Shown: positions 55,785-64,000 of the stretch, one piece after another
Layout of the letters: every line of letters starts with the position of its first letter
Position numbering within the stretch: position 1 is the stretch's first letter
NCBI RefSeq assembly: GCF_025917685.1
Contig: NZ_CP089518.1
Location: 1,179,001-1,243,000, forward strand
Direction: 5' to 3'
From: Bacillus cereus
GTDB lineage: Bacteria > Bacillota > Bacilli > Bacillales > Bacillaceae_G
DNA: 64,000 bases
Position numbers and translations under genes: made by a program
Notes under the pieces: model-generated
Told to the model about the DNA's origin: nothing
Seen by the model: only the letters and a program-made list of their open reading frames with translations
Database searches by the model: none

Positions 55785-56195
55785 ATGGCAATTAACATGA
55801 AAACAATTGAAGAATGGATTGCTGAATCAAACGCAAGAAATGAAGAAGACTTTGGACACGTTGTTGAAGAAATGAAAGAAGTATGTGTCGGACTTGATAA
55901 CGCGACATTAATTTATACGAAAAATGTATTTTGTTTCGGTAAGAAAGTAGAAGTATTGTTCTTCTTCCAAGATCATGTCGTTATCGGACAAGAAAAAGAA
56001 GAGTATGTTGAAATTGAGAAACTAAAGTATGATGACATTACAAATAGCAATCTAAAAACAAATGACAAAAATACAACGTTAGAACTAAAGTTTGCTAACG
56101 GGAAATCTATCGATTTAGACAGTCTAAATGATAACTACGGTACGAAAAATTGGTTATTTGCAAGACAAATTAAGAGTATCTTTAAATTAATCTAG
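55785..56195 (+). CDS. DUF3908-like small protein
   Basis: The 136-residue cytosolic protein starts MAINMKTIEEWIAES and has an alternating beta pattern (YTKNVFCFGKKVEVLFFFQDHVVIG). I recall a Bacillus family of this length and pattern (DUF3908) but cannot be sure. CAGGGGGT precedes the ATG. Function unknown. Confidence 0.62.
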   Translation: MAINMKTIEEWIAESNARNEEDFGHVVEEMKEVCVGLDNATLIYTKNVFCFGKKVEVLFFFQDHVVIGQEKEEYVEIEKLKYDDITNSNLKTNDKNTTLELKFANGKSIDLDSLNDNYGTKNWLFARQIKSIFKLI

Positions 56196-56196
56196 T

Positions 56197-56230
56197 AAAA
56201 AAAGCAGACCTTAAAGGGCTGCTTTTTTTA
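56197..56230. terminator. Terminator, DUF3908-like / methyltransferase genes
   Basis: Stem AAAAAGCAG with CTGCTTTTT around an inner CCTT/AAGG, between converging genes. Confidence 0.85.
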
Positions 56231-56818
56231 CTTATTTCCTATTACACAAAGGCAACCTCTTTCTTCGTAATATTTCACGCTTGTAAATCCCGTCTTATAA
56301 AAAAGGTTTACTAATTCTTCTGTCGTATTAAATTTATCCATATGATATTGAATTTTAAAAGTTTCAGCAACTAATAAAAAGGATCCGTTCGATTTTAAGA
56401 TGCGAAATACTTCTTTCATATCATTCTCAACATCAGGCCAAAAATAGTGGGTTTGAAAAGCGGTAATGAGATCAAAGAAGTCCGGATGATATGGAATAGA
56501 GGAGACACTTGCTTGTTGAACAATTACTTTTTTCATTTGAACATCTTTTGTATTCGTCTGTATAGAATTTTTCACAGCTTGATCGGAGTAATCGATCCCG
56601 TAAATTTTCCCAAATGGAGTTCGTTTTGAAAGAGTTTGTATTGTTTTACCACCGCCACAGCCGATATCTAATATGATTGCATCTTCACGTATATGTATTT
56701 TTTGTAAAGCCCAATTTGTCAGTCTCATATGCGCAGCATTCATAATACGAAGCATTGAGGAACCAATTGTCCCGCGAGGATTTTTCGCTTGTTCGATTAA
56801 ACGTTGTAAAATGCCCAA
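56228..56818 (-). CDS. Class I SAM-dependent methyltransferase
   Basis: The 196-residue protein has AIILDIGCGGGKTIQTLS (SAM site), IYGIDYSDQAV and FDLITAFQTHYFWPDV, as in methyltransferase 11 small-molecule enzymes. It starts with TTG after AAAGGAGCG. It is next to, but not clearly part of, the TOMM operon (92 bases and a terminator lie between), so a link to peptide methylation is only a possibility. Confidence 0.82.
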   Translation of the reverse strand: MGILQRLIEQAKNPRGTIGSSMLRIMNAAHMRLTNWALQKIHIREDAIILDIGCGGGKTIQTLSKRTPFGKIYGIDYSDQAVKNSIQTNTKDVQMKKVIVQQASVSSIPYHPDFFDLITAFQTHYFWPDVENDMKEVFRILKSNGSFLLVAETFKIQYHMDKFNTTEELVNLFYKTGFTSVKYYEERGCLCVIGNK

Positions 56819-56885
56819 TTTAAACGCTCCTTTTATGTAAGAATATATACTTATTTCGCTTTTAATAATTTAACTCCTCTAAAAA

Positions 56886-56910
56886 AAGCACGCCATTAAT
56901 CGGCGTGCTT
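56886..56910 (-). terminator. TOMM operon terminator
   Basis: Stem AAGCACGCC (56886-56894) with GGCGTGCTT (56902-56910), with a U7 run on the minus strand, directly behind the sagB-type gene. Confidence 0.9.
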
Positions 56911-58470
56911 CTAATTATGCAAATACCCCTTCAACCAATTACGCGCTCGATACGCCCCAACCGGAATTTGAATGAGAGATGTTTCATTGCCGCCATCTAT
57001 TCCGTACAATTGATCGCATGAATTTGTATCAAAACTAAGTAAAGGATGGCCACCCATTCCCATAGCAGTCGCAGCTAAAACAAGTCTATGGACGAGTATA
57101 CCAGCTTCCATTTGGTGAATACGATATCCTCTATAGCCTAATGTATGTGTATAGTAATCTTTCTTTCCGACTACATGTAGACAAAGCGGTACTTGAAAAA
57201 GGTTTACGTTATCCATCGTCATACTTGATTGAAGGGAATAACGAAGATCTCCATATCGTATTGGCTGTATGGAATGTAATTTACTGTTATAAGCGTAAGC
57301 ACCGTTTTCAATACCTGTTACGTTATAAAAACATCCATATAATGAGAGTCGTGCGTTTTCATTTAAAGAATTGCCATCAAGATCGTTGTAATAAGGGAAG
57401 GCGAGGCTCGCTTCTTGTAATAAAGTAGCAAGTGAACGAGTATCCCATTTTGTTAAAGTAAAGTCAGCATCAGGTGAATATCGTTTTTTACAAAGATGTA
57501 AGAAATCATAGGATAAACGTTCCACTTTAGGTAGCTGTACAGCATGTGCACTGTATTGCTGTCGATTTTCTTGAGTTAATGTTTGGAAATGTTCTGTCGA
57601 TTCAATCATAGAAGCTGCGTTAACTTTTGTTATCATCGGATATTCATCTACATGCTTTGAGCGAACGAAATGCTCATGTGTTAACGGCGGGATTTGCTGT
57701 AACAAGTCATGAGAAGTAACAGTTGTATTTTCACGGTAATCATTATGAAACCAATCTTTCTGTGGTTCTGTACTTAGAGGAATAACACCATACACATTTT
57801 CCTCGCCTTCAGGCAGTCCAAGTAAATGATTCATTGCTCGGTCTAGAAACTGGAAATATACTCCATTCATGTAACCGAATTGTTTTGCACATTCAAGTAA
57901 ATGCCCGATTAGAACACCACTATCTAACCCTTGAAGCCGGTATGAAAAGTTATTGTATTTAAAGAAGTTTTTCCAAAACATAGTGGATACAAATACTGCG
58001 CCAAAACAAGAATGTATGTTACAACGATTGCCGAGTGCTTCTGTAAGATAAGAATCGAAATTTCCCTCGCGAAGTAAGATAAGACGGTGATGCGCGGCGT
58101 CATAATGGTAAATGCCGTCTGGATAATGATCAATTTTTAAATACATATATAATTCATTTGGATATAAAGCACCCCCAGAAGGGATGAATCTTCGAAATAG
58201 AGTCGTTGTTTTATTATTTTCTAGGCTAGTAGTAGGTTGACATAATTGTGTTAAACCAAATGAGTACCAAAGATAATGCCCGATTTCCTCTAAGTTAGGT
58301 TTAGTAGAAGAGTTCCGCAAAGTTAATGGGATTTCTAAAGAGAGAGGGATGACTGGTAAATTTCGATATAATTTATAAGGAAGTGGTGCGTCGTCCCAGT
58401 CTACCTCATGATTCGGCATAATTTTATCAATAGAAAAATGGAGATGATGTAAAAAAGCATCCAGCTGCAT
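56911..58470 (-). CDS. SagB-type TOMM dehydrogenase, duplicated domain
   Basis: FMN-dependent enzyme expected to oxidise azolines to azoles in a modified peptide. The 519-residue protein is twice the size of a simple SagB. The first half has RFIPSGGALYPNELYMYL and GLDSGVLIGHLLECAKQFGY, the canonical nitroreductase/SagB core; the second half repeats the fold (GAYAYNSKLHSIQPI, then MEAGILVHRLVLAATAMGMGGHPL). AAGGAGGGGATTTC precedes the ATG. It is last of the three-gene operon, 16 bases after the YcaO gene. Confidence 0.85.
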   Translation of the reverse strand: MQLDAFLHHLHFSIDKIMPNHEVDWDDAPLPYKLYRNLPVIPLSLEIPLTLRNSSTKPNLEEIGHYLWYSFGLTQLCQPTTSLENNKTTTLFRRFIPSGGALYPNELYMYLKIDHYPDGIYHYDAAHHRLILLREGNFDSYLTEALGNRCNIHSCFGAVFVSTMFWKNFFKYNNFSYRLQGLDSGVLIGHLLECAKQFGYMNGVYFQFLDRAMNHLLGLPEGEENVYGVIPLSTEPQKDWFHNDYRENTTVTSHDLLQQIPPLTHEHFVRSKHVDEYPMITKVNAASMIESTEHFQTLTQENRQQYSAHAVQLPKVERLSYDFLHLCKKRYSPDADFTLTKWDTRSLATLLQEASLAFPYYNDLDGNSLNENARLSLYGCFYNVTGIENGAYAYNSKLHSIQPIRYGDLRYSLQSSMTMDNVNLFQVPLCLHVVGKKDYYTHTLGYRGYRIHQMEAGILVHRLVLAATAMGMGGHPLLSFDTNSCDQLYGIDGGNETSLIQIPVGAYRARNWLKGYLHN

Positions 58471-58486
58471 GAAATCCCCTCCTTTA

Positions 58487-60436
58487 CTATGGAAACGGGT
58501 GTGGATGTGGATTTAATTGTTCATTCGTTAAAGGCTCAGCCATATATCCAAGTGTCATTGGTACGGTATACACTCTATCCAGCCCTGTAACCCGAGTGAG
58601 ATGATGTCCGAATGTCATTGGAAGCATGCCTGGAATTAATACTTTTACACAATGTAATCCGTTCTTTTCTATGAGAGGAACGGTTTGATCTACAACGATT
58701 ACTTCAAGTCCAGATTGATGTAACCTGTTTAAAAGTTGATGAAGATCAGATGTTAAATCCATATCAAATGATTGTAATGCCCTCATTTCTTGAAACGTTT
58801 GCACCGGAGCATTTTCACGTAAAAGGAAGTGAAGACGTTCTTCCGCTTCTTTCAATCCGTACAGCATACTATGATCACCCATTTGCGTAACGAGATAAGG
58901 ATCACGTAAACAGTCTTCATATTTTTCTTTGTTTTGTTCCAAATCATCATCTGATATAAGTAACATGCCAGCTATTTCATGAATCGCAGTTTTGATTGCT
59001 CGAATGGGCTCCATATGAGCACCACCAGCACAGACGAGATTCATCCCATCTTGCCTCGTGTTTTTCGCAATCACCCAAATGCTCGGAATACCGTGTTCCA
59101 TTGTTGCGTTGAAAACGTGTAATTCATATCCAGTAATCGTACGCAAGCGCTCAATCATTAATTGTAATTCAGTATCATTTGCTGAACTAAGATCAAGACG
59201 AGGAAGAGGTAATTCTGCATACCATGTGAGTAAAAAAGCATCGCGCTCTACGATTTCTAATATGCCATGAAAAATGGCCTCTTCTAAACTACCACCAATC
59301 GCACATCCATTTGATGTTTCATACACAAAAGCATCTCTATGACCAAGGCTATAATAGGCGATTGATTCTGGAACTAAAAGTGGCCGTTTTTGTGATAAAG
59401 AATATCCCCATACCCAGTTTTGTTCATAATCAGGATCAAATGGTTTAAACGGAAAACTATTACGATTATAATGTTCATTTGTATGCACACCGAGTGTGAG
59501 GGGATTCAGTGCATGATCCTTTAAATCATGAAAACTACCATGCACATTTGTCTTTTTCCCACGAGGTGACATACCGCAATATCGTTCTAAACCTTCTAAA
59601 ATAGCAGTTGCCTCACTCAGTGCAAATGAATGAGTTCGGCCTGCAACACCTTCATTTCCGAATAGTAACGGCATGTTTATAATGACGTCAGCAAATGGCA
59701 ATAAAGAATGCTGCATTTTTCCATTCAAAATACCAGTCCGGTAATCTAAATAGTCTCTCGTTAAAAATGTGTTTAGCTCATGAATAGAACGACAGCGATA
59801 CGTTTCAGTACTTGTTTTTAAGCTCGGTTGTAAAGAAATCTCTGCCGCATCCGCAGTATCATCAGGTAAAATACTACATACAGGACAGAGAGGGTCTGGA
59901 AGGAAAGAATGCCGTGTACATTGCAGGGTTTGTAAGTTTAGTAAAATGATTTCATTTTCTAAAGAAGAATGTCCGTGAGCTAATATTTTTTCAGTTTCAG
60001 CATGAATGAGCTGACACATTTGTAACATCCCATTTTGAGTCGCACGTACATCACGCCTCGTCTCGTTATCCGCTTTTAACGCATATTTCCGCTGTAGTTC
60101 CCACATTTCTTTTTGATCAAATCCAGCGATAAAGCGTCGTCCATCGGCACAATGGGTACATCCCGTTGCAAGAGGATGAATGTAAGGACCGATAACGCCT
60201 TCACCAAATGAAGTAAATGCACGAAGCCACGGAATATGATTCGAACGAAATGTCAGCTCAGCATCCTGATGAATAGTAGAAGGAGAGCCGTCATGTAATA
60301 CGAGAGTGAGGTGAATATTTTCAGGGAGTTCGTCTGTAATTGTATGCTGGCGAATGATGGAATATTGTTTGCATAATTGATCATGTACATAGTCTGCAAG
60401 TAGGCCATCTCCTATAAGCAATATATTTTGAGTCAT
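58487..60436 (-). CDS. YcaO-type TOMM cyclodehydratase
   Basis: Uses ATP to cyclise Cys/Ser/Thr of a precursor peptide to azolines. The 649-residue protein has an N-terminal E1-like part (about 1-200) with GCTHCADG and CPVC, probable zinc ligands, and a YcaO domain (about 230-640) with ALSEATAILEGLERYCG, SNGCAIGGSLEEAIFHGILE and IVERDAF. It ends NPHPHPFP, the C-terminal proline-rich tail typical of active azoline-forming YcaO enzymes. It overlaps the ThiF-like gene by four bases (ATGA). Confidence 0.9.
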   Translation of the reverse strand: MTQNILLIGDGLLADYVHDQLCKQYSIIRQHTITDELPENIHLTLVLHDGSPSTIHQDAELTFRSNHIPWLRAFTSFGEGVIGPYIHPLATGCTHCADGRRFIAGFDQKEMWELQRKYALKADNETRRDVRATQNGMLQMCQLIHAETEKILAHGHSSLENEIILLNLQTLQCTRHSFLPDPLCPVCSILPDDTADAAEISLQPSLKTSTETYRCRSIHELNTFLTRDYLDYRTGILNGKMQHSLLPFADVIINMPLLFGNEGVAGRTHSFALSEATAILEGLERYCGMSPRGKKTNVHGSFHDLKDHALNPLTLGVHTNEHYNRNSFPFKPFDPDYEQNWVWGYSLSQKRPLLVPESIAYYSLGHRDAFVYETSNGCAIGGSLEEAIFHGILEIVERDAFLLTWYAELPLPRLDLSSANDTELQLMIERLRTITGYELHVFNATMEHGIPSIWVIAKNTRQDGMNLVCAGGAHMEPIRAIKTAIHEIAGMLLISDDDLEQNKEKYEDCLRDPYLVTQMGDHSMLYGLKEAEERLHFLLRENAPVQTFQEMRALQSFDMDLTSDLHQLLNRLHQSGLEVIVVDQTVPLIEKNGLHCVKVLIPGMLPMTFGHHLTRVTGLDRVYTVPMTLGYMAEPLTNEQLNPHPHPFP

Positions 60437-62352
60437 AGACCGTCCTCCTTTGCAATTAATACCCCGTATACACCGTCTAAGTTGTCTCTTAAAAATGATT
60501 CAATGGCTAAATCAAAAACGAATGGATAAAAATTATTTTCCGTTAAATTTTGTAAGGCAACTTGTAAAGACTGTACGCCTGGAATTTCTTCCTCTTCTTG
60601 TATTGCTACTCTAACAGAATCTGTACTATATACAACAACGGATGATTCTGGCAAAATATTAGCTTTATAAGGAATCTCTTCATTTTGAATATGAAGGAGT
60701 GCTTGTTGCAGAGCGTTTCTTAATGCCAATGTTATATTAATATTTGCCGCACCGTACCATCTATCATTTATACCAATCCAAATGACAGGAAAACCAAGTA
60801 ACTCCTCACTCATTCCCACTTTAGGTATGTCATGAATTGTAGAGAGAGCATCGTAGTAAAACCTACAATGTTTATCATGAATTTCGGTTAAATCAAGCTC
60901 TGTAACCTCTTCTAGCATATGTGATTGGCGTTCACACAACTTATTATTTAAATGTTTTTGCAGTGCACGGTATACACCTTCTGTCATCGTTTCCCCAGCA
61001 CCAATACCGATATCAGTATGTTCGGGGATAAGACGATGAATCATTTCAGCTACATACGTTTCAACTCCTGTTAAACCAGCTTCGCGGCGTGCTTCATTAT
61101 GAGTTAAACCACCACAAGTTATAGCAGGAAGGGGAGAGGTAGGTCCGTCTGATAATGGATTTGCAACTTGAACATAGCATTGTGATAAAGGTAATTGGTG
61201 CAAATCTTGTTCATCCCACATATGGAATATGCCAGCTTCTTTAGAAGTTAATGTATCAAAAAAACGAAAAAGTTCAGTTGAAGTATATTGTCCAGAACGA
61301 TGGGCAAGGTTTTCTTGAAGATTTTGCACCGTATCAATTGTAAAGATTTCATCGGTTGCGAGAAGATGCTTTATAAAAGGGTGCCACTTTCCTTCAAGTG
61401 TTTCTAAGTTTAATAAAAAGAATTGAGGATTATGCTGCCGGTGTAAATCGTCAGCGACATGTTTAAACAATTCAAAAACGATAATATTTGCTAACACTGC
61501 AGATGTGATTGGTGAGAAAGGCTCGGGCGGATTTTCATTTTGTAAAGTAGTTTCGTGTAGACGATGCCATGCGGATTCCCAGCATTCTTCACGATCTGCT
61601 ATTACGACGGGGCCAGCTAAACCGACTCTTGATAAGCAAATAGCTGGTATGAAATTTTTCCCCTCATCTCTACAAATAGCATGTATTGCTCTTAAACTTT
61701 CAATATCTCCATTTTGAGAAACGTATAAAATCCAGTCGAAAGGCTCGAATACTTCATGTAAAGGACGATCTATTGTAGTATCTATTTCTTGAATAAGTAC
61801 ATTGTCATCAAGTTCATATGCACGTTCTACTAGCTCATGAATTCGGTCGTAATTTGTTTCCGCATAATCTGTGACAAGGTAATGAAATTTAGGTAATCCG
61901 GACTCTAGTAAAGAAGAAACTAAGGAAGTAAGCATATCTCCAGAACCAATTATAAGGACATTTGCCGCACGGTACGTCTCGAATTTTAAAGCACCTGAAT
62001 GTGAATCGGCTTCTAAAAATTCAATTTGAGAAGCGTACCTGTCGAGTAACGCACTGTTTAATTCATGAGGAGCATCTTGACTTACATCACGGGCGAAACC
62101 ATTTTCATATAAAATATCTCCAATTTCAAATACACGATTTTGATAGGGGAGAGGGAGACCATCGGTTATTTCTGCTAAAGAATAATTACCGTTAAACATA
62201 GGCATTAATTTTTCAATCCAGTTATAAATCCCATCACCGTCCATGCGGAATGAACTGGCGTTATTTCGAAAATAGACACCCCCGTTTGAATCGGGGAGGA
62301 AGAAAGTATCTTTATTTGCTTTCAGTTTTGCATGAGCTGGAAGGTTATTCAT
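60433..62352 (-). CDS. ThiF-like thiazole-bacteriocin maturation protein
   Basis: Partner (SagC-like) of the YcaO enzyme, thought to bind the precursor leader and boost cyclodehydration. The 639-residue protein has an N-terminal winged-helix-like RiPP recognition element (about 10-90, TFFLPDSNGGVYFRNN...YENGFARD), then a Rossmann segment VLIIGSGDMLTSLVSSLL and a ThiF-like middle; the C-terminal 250 residues are family specific. AAGGAGG precedes the ATG. I match it to the B. cereus-group putative thiazole-containing bacteriocin maturation protein. Confidence 0.85.
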   Translation of the reverse strand: MNNLPAHAKLKANKDTFFLPDSNGGVYFRNNASSFRMDGDGIYNWIEKLMPMFNGNYSLAEITDGLPLPYQNRVFEIGDILYENGFARDVSQDAPHELNSALLDRYASQIEFLEADSHSGALKFETYRAANVLIIGSGDMLTSLVSSLLESGLPKFHYLVTDYAETNYDRIHELVERAYELDDNVLIQEIDTTIDRPLHEVFEPFDWILYVSQNGDIESLRAIHAICRDEGKNFIPAICLSRVGLAGPVVIADREECWESAWHRLHETTLQNENPPEPFSPITSAVLANIIVFELFKHVADDLHRQHNPQFFLLNLETLEGKWHPFIKHLLATDEIFTIDTVQNLQENLAHRSGQYTSTELFRFFDTLTSKEAGIFHMWDEQDLHQLPLSQCYVQVANPLSDGPTSPLPAITCGGLTHNEARREAGLTGVETYVAEMIHRLIPEHTDIGIGAGETMTEGVYRALQKHLNNKLCERQSHMLEEVTELDLTEIHDKHCRFYYDALSTIHDIPKVGMSEELLGFPVIWIGINDRWYGAANINITLALRNALQQALLHIQNEEIPYKANILPESSVVVYSTDSVRVAIQEEEEIPGVQSLQVALQNLTENNFYPFVFDLAIESFLRDNLDGVYGVLIAKEDGL

Positions 62353-62427
62353 TTTAATCCTCCTTACGTTCTAGGCATACATTATTAGTCTATGTAATGC
62401 AATTTGTCCCGTATGAACGCAATAAAA

Positions 62428-62460
62428 AAAGGCTGTAGAATGATTCATTCTACAGCCTTT
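62428..62460 (-). terminator. odhB terminator
   Basis: Sixteen-base-pair stem (62428-62443 with 62445-62460, core GGCTGTAGAATGA) with a U7 run on the minus strand, after the odhB stop. A second small palindrome, ATAGACTA/TAGTCTAT (62462-62478), lies between it and the stop. Confidence 0.9.
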
Positions 62461-62477
62461 AATAGACTAATAGTCTA

Positions 62478-63737
62478 TCAACCTTCTAATAATAATGATT
62501 TTGGATCTTCAAGCATATCTTTAACAGCAACAAGGAAGCTAACCGCCTCTTTACCATCGACAATACGGTGGTCGTAAGATAGTGCAAGGTACATCATCGG
62601 ACGGTTTTCCATACGTTCTGCATCAATTGCAACTGGTCTTACTTGAATTTTGTGCATTCCTAGAATACCTACTTGTGGGCTATTTAGGATTGGTGTTGAC
62701 ATTAGAGAACCGAACACGCCACCATTTGTAATTGTAAATGTACCACCTTGTAGTTCTTTTAATGAAAGTTTGTTATCGCGTGCTTTCATACCTAAATTAC
62801 GAATCTCGCTTTCGATTTCAGCGAAGTTTAATTGGTTAGCATCGCGTACAACTGGAACAACTAATCCATCTGGAGCTGCTACTGCAATACCGATATCATA
62901 GAATTTTTTAATGATAAGCTCATCGCCTTGAATTTCAGCATTTAATAATGGGAATTGTTTTAATGCTGCCACAACTGCTTTTGTGAAGAATGACATAAAG
63001 CCAAGACGCACATCATGTTTTTTCTCGAAAGCATCTTTGCGTTCTTTACGTAATTCCATGATCGCACTCATATCAACTTCGTTAAATGTTGTTAACATTG
63101 CAGACGTTTGTTGAACTTCTACAAGACGTTTTGCAATTGTTTGACGGCGGCGGGACATTTTCACACGCTCAACTGGTTTTTCGAATTCAGTTTTTGCAAC
63201 TGGAGCAGGAGCTGGACTTTTTGGAGCAGCTGGTGCTTCTTTTGGCGCTGCAGCGTGAGCTTGTACATCATGTGGTCTCACACGTCCAAGTGGATCTGTG
63301 CTGCGTACGTCGTTTAAGTCGATTCCTAACTCACGAGCCATTTTACGAGCAGCTGGTGATGCGATAGGACGATTTGTATTTGGTAAACCTTGTAACGCTT
63401 TATTTTGTTCAGCACTTGGAGCTTCTGCTTTCGGTGCTTCAGTAGTTTCTTGTTTTGGTTGCTCAGCAGGTGGTGCAGGTGTACTTACTGCAACCGGTGC
63501 TCCGTTTACATCTAAAATTGCGATAGTTGCGCCAACTTCAACTGTATCCCCAGGTTCGCCTAGTAACTTCGATACAATACCTGAATCTTCTGCAATGATT
63601 TCTACATTGACTTTATCAGTTTCAAGCTCAACAACGCTGCCACCTTTCTCAACTTTGTCACCTACGTTGATAAGCCATTGTGAAATAGTTCCTTCGGTAA
63701 TAGATTCTGCAAGCTCAGGTACTTTAATTTCGATCAT
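62478..63737 (-). CDS. odhB: 2-oxoglutarate dehydrogenase E2 (dihydrolipoyl succinyltransferase)
   Basis: Core of the TCA-cycle complex making succinyl-CoA. The 419-residue protein has an N-terminal lipoyl domain with the lipoylated Lys42 ([11 protein letters not shown]), a Pro/Ala/Glu-rich linker (about 80-115), the E3-binding domain ([16 protein letters not shown]), a second linker and the acyltransferase core ending [16 protein letters not shown] with the catalytic His. AGGGGAGGACAT precedes the ATG. It follows odhA. Confidence 0.95.
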   Translation of the reverse strand: MIEIKVPELAESITEGTISQWLINVGDKVEKGGSVVELETDKVNVEIIAEDSGIVSKLLGEPGDTVEVGATIAILDVNGAPVAVSTPAPPAEQPKQETTEAPKAEAPSAEQNKALQGLPNTNRPIASPAARKMARELGIDLNDVRSTDPLGRVRPHDVQAHAAAPKEAPAAPKSPAPAPVAKTEFEKPVERVKMSRRRQTIAKRLVEVQQTSAMLTTFNEVDMSAIMELRKERKDAFEKKHDVRLGFMSFFTKAVVAALKQFPLLNAEIQGDELIIKKFYDIGIAVAAPDGLVVPVVRDANQLNFAEIESEIRNLGMKARDNKLSLKELQGGTFTITNGGVFGSLMSTPILNSPQVGILGMHKIQVRPVAIDAERMENRPMMYLALSYDHRIVDGKEAVSFLVAVKDMLEDPKSLLLEG

Positions 63738-63807
63738 TTTAAATGTCCTCCCCTTATTTGCCTAACGGTGTGTTTTGTCTTCTTTAATCTTCGGTAATCT
63801 CCATGTA

Positions 63808-63848
63808 TTAGCTCGACTTGGGCAGAATATCTGCCCAAGTCGAGCTAA
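63808..63848. other. Strong hairpin between odhA and odhB without a U-tract
   Basis: Perfect 19-base-pair inverted repeat (63808-63826 with 63830-63848, core CTCGACTTGGGCAGA) with a three-base loop. No T-run follows on either strand, so it is not a standard terminator. It lies in the intercistronic gap of the odhA-odhB message, where it could act in mRNA processing or stability. Confidence 0.75.
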
Positions 63849-63866
63849 TGAAATTCGTTGTTACTT

Positions 63867-64000
63867 TCAGTTGCTGAAAACTTCAATTTCTTGTTTATCT
63901 TGACGGAAGTTGTACTTCACATCTAAAGCATGTGCAACAATTAGTTCTTGCTCAGCTTTGTGAGCGAATGGATCGCCACCAGATGGGCTAGAACGATCCG
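63867..64000 (-). CDS. odhA: 2-oxoglutarate dehydrogenase E1 (3' end only)
   Basis: Only the last 44 codons are in the window; the gene continues off the right edge. The C-terminus ([20 protein letters not shown]...[13 protein letters not shown]) matches the end of OdhA, the thiamine-diphosphate E1 of the complex, including the conserved RSSPS...GDP..H..EQ pattern. It lies upstream of odhB on the same strand, as in B. subtilis. Confidence 0.88.
   Translation of the reverse strand, partial: DRSSPSGGDPFAHKAEQELIVAHALDVKYNFRQDKQEIEVFSN

Noticed and set aside
62353..62477. Search for a TOMM precursor gene upstream of the operon
   Set aside because: No frame with a ribosome site and repeated Cys/Ser/Thr; only the odhB terminator and a small palindrome.

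Overview
The window is a chromosomal segment of a low-GC, spore-forming Firmicute of the Bacillus cereus group (B. cereus / B. thuringiensis / B. anthracis type). The assignment rests on the exosporium genes bclA, bxpB, exsY and cotY, on gene order (mecA-cls-coiA-pepF-spxH-yjbI-yjbK-yjbL-yjbM-nadK-yjbO-prpE, later yjcD-yjcF-yjcG-yjcH), and on short interspersed repeats resembling the group's bcr elements. The sequence alone does not settle the species. I see no rRNA, tRNA, CRISPR array, insertion sequence or prophage.

Layout. 1-11.6 kb: core genes for proteolysis adaptors (mecA, spxH), cardiolipin synthesis, competence (coiA), peptidase pepF, a (p)ppGpp synthetase, NAD kinase and an RNA pseudouridine synthase, with the 5' end of a terC-like gene at the left edge. 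11.7-15.2 kb: an unusual HAEG-repeat protein with a predicted auto-cleaving chaperone domain, then prpE and a rodA-type gene. 15.3-29.8 kb: a spore-surface island. It holds bclA (collagen-like exosporium nap glycoprotein), three methyltransferases, four glycosyltransferases, the rmlACBD dTDP-rhamnose operon, fabI under a FapR-like operator, and the coat/exosporium genes cotO, exsY, yjcA, a Gln-rich small gene, bxpB and cotY. The likely joint job is to build the exosporium basal layer and decorate BclA with a rhamnose-based, O-methylated glycan.

29.9-39 kb: helicase yjcD, yjcF-yjcG-yjcH, a DMT transporter, a Crp/Fnr regulator, small membrane proteins, an Ig-like protein and proline transporter putP. 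39.3-46.3 kb: the complete trpEGDCFBA operon behind two consecutive tryptophan T-box riboswitches, each with its own terminator. This contrasts with the TRAP-controlled operon of B. subtilis. 46.3-56.8 kb: a lactate-permease-family transporter, several DUF proteins, an M50 protease, two zinc-ribbon membrane proteins, CoA-disulfide reductase, a GNAT enzyme and a methyltransferase.

56.9-62.4 kb: a three-gene operon for thiazole/oxazole-modified peptide (TOMM) maturation: a ThiF/E1-like protein with a putative leader-binding domain, a YcaO cyclodehydratase with a C-terminal Pro-rich tail, and a double-domain SagB-type dehydrogenase. No precursor peptide gene is visible beside it, as I recall for the heterocycloanthracin family of this group, whose precursor lies elsewhere. 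The window ends in odhB and the 3' end of odhA (2-oxoglutarate dehydrogenase). Most genes are delimited by clear intrinsic terminators, many of them bidirectional.
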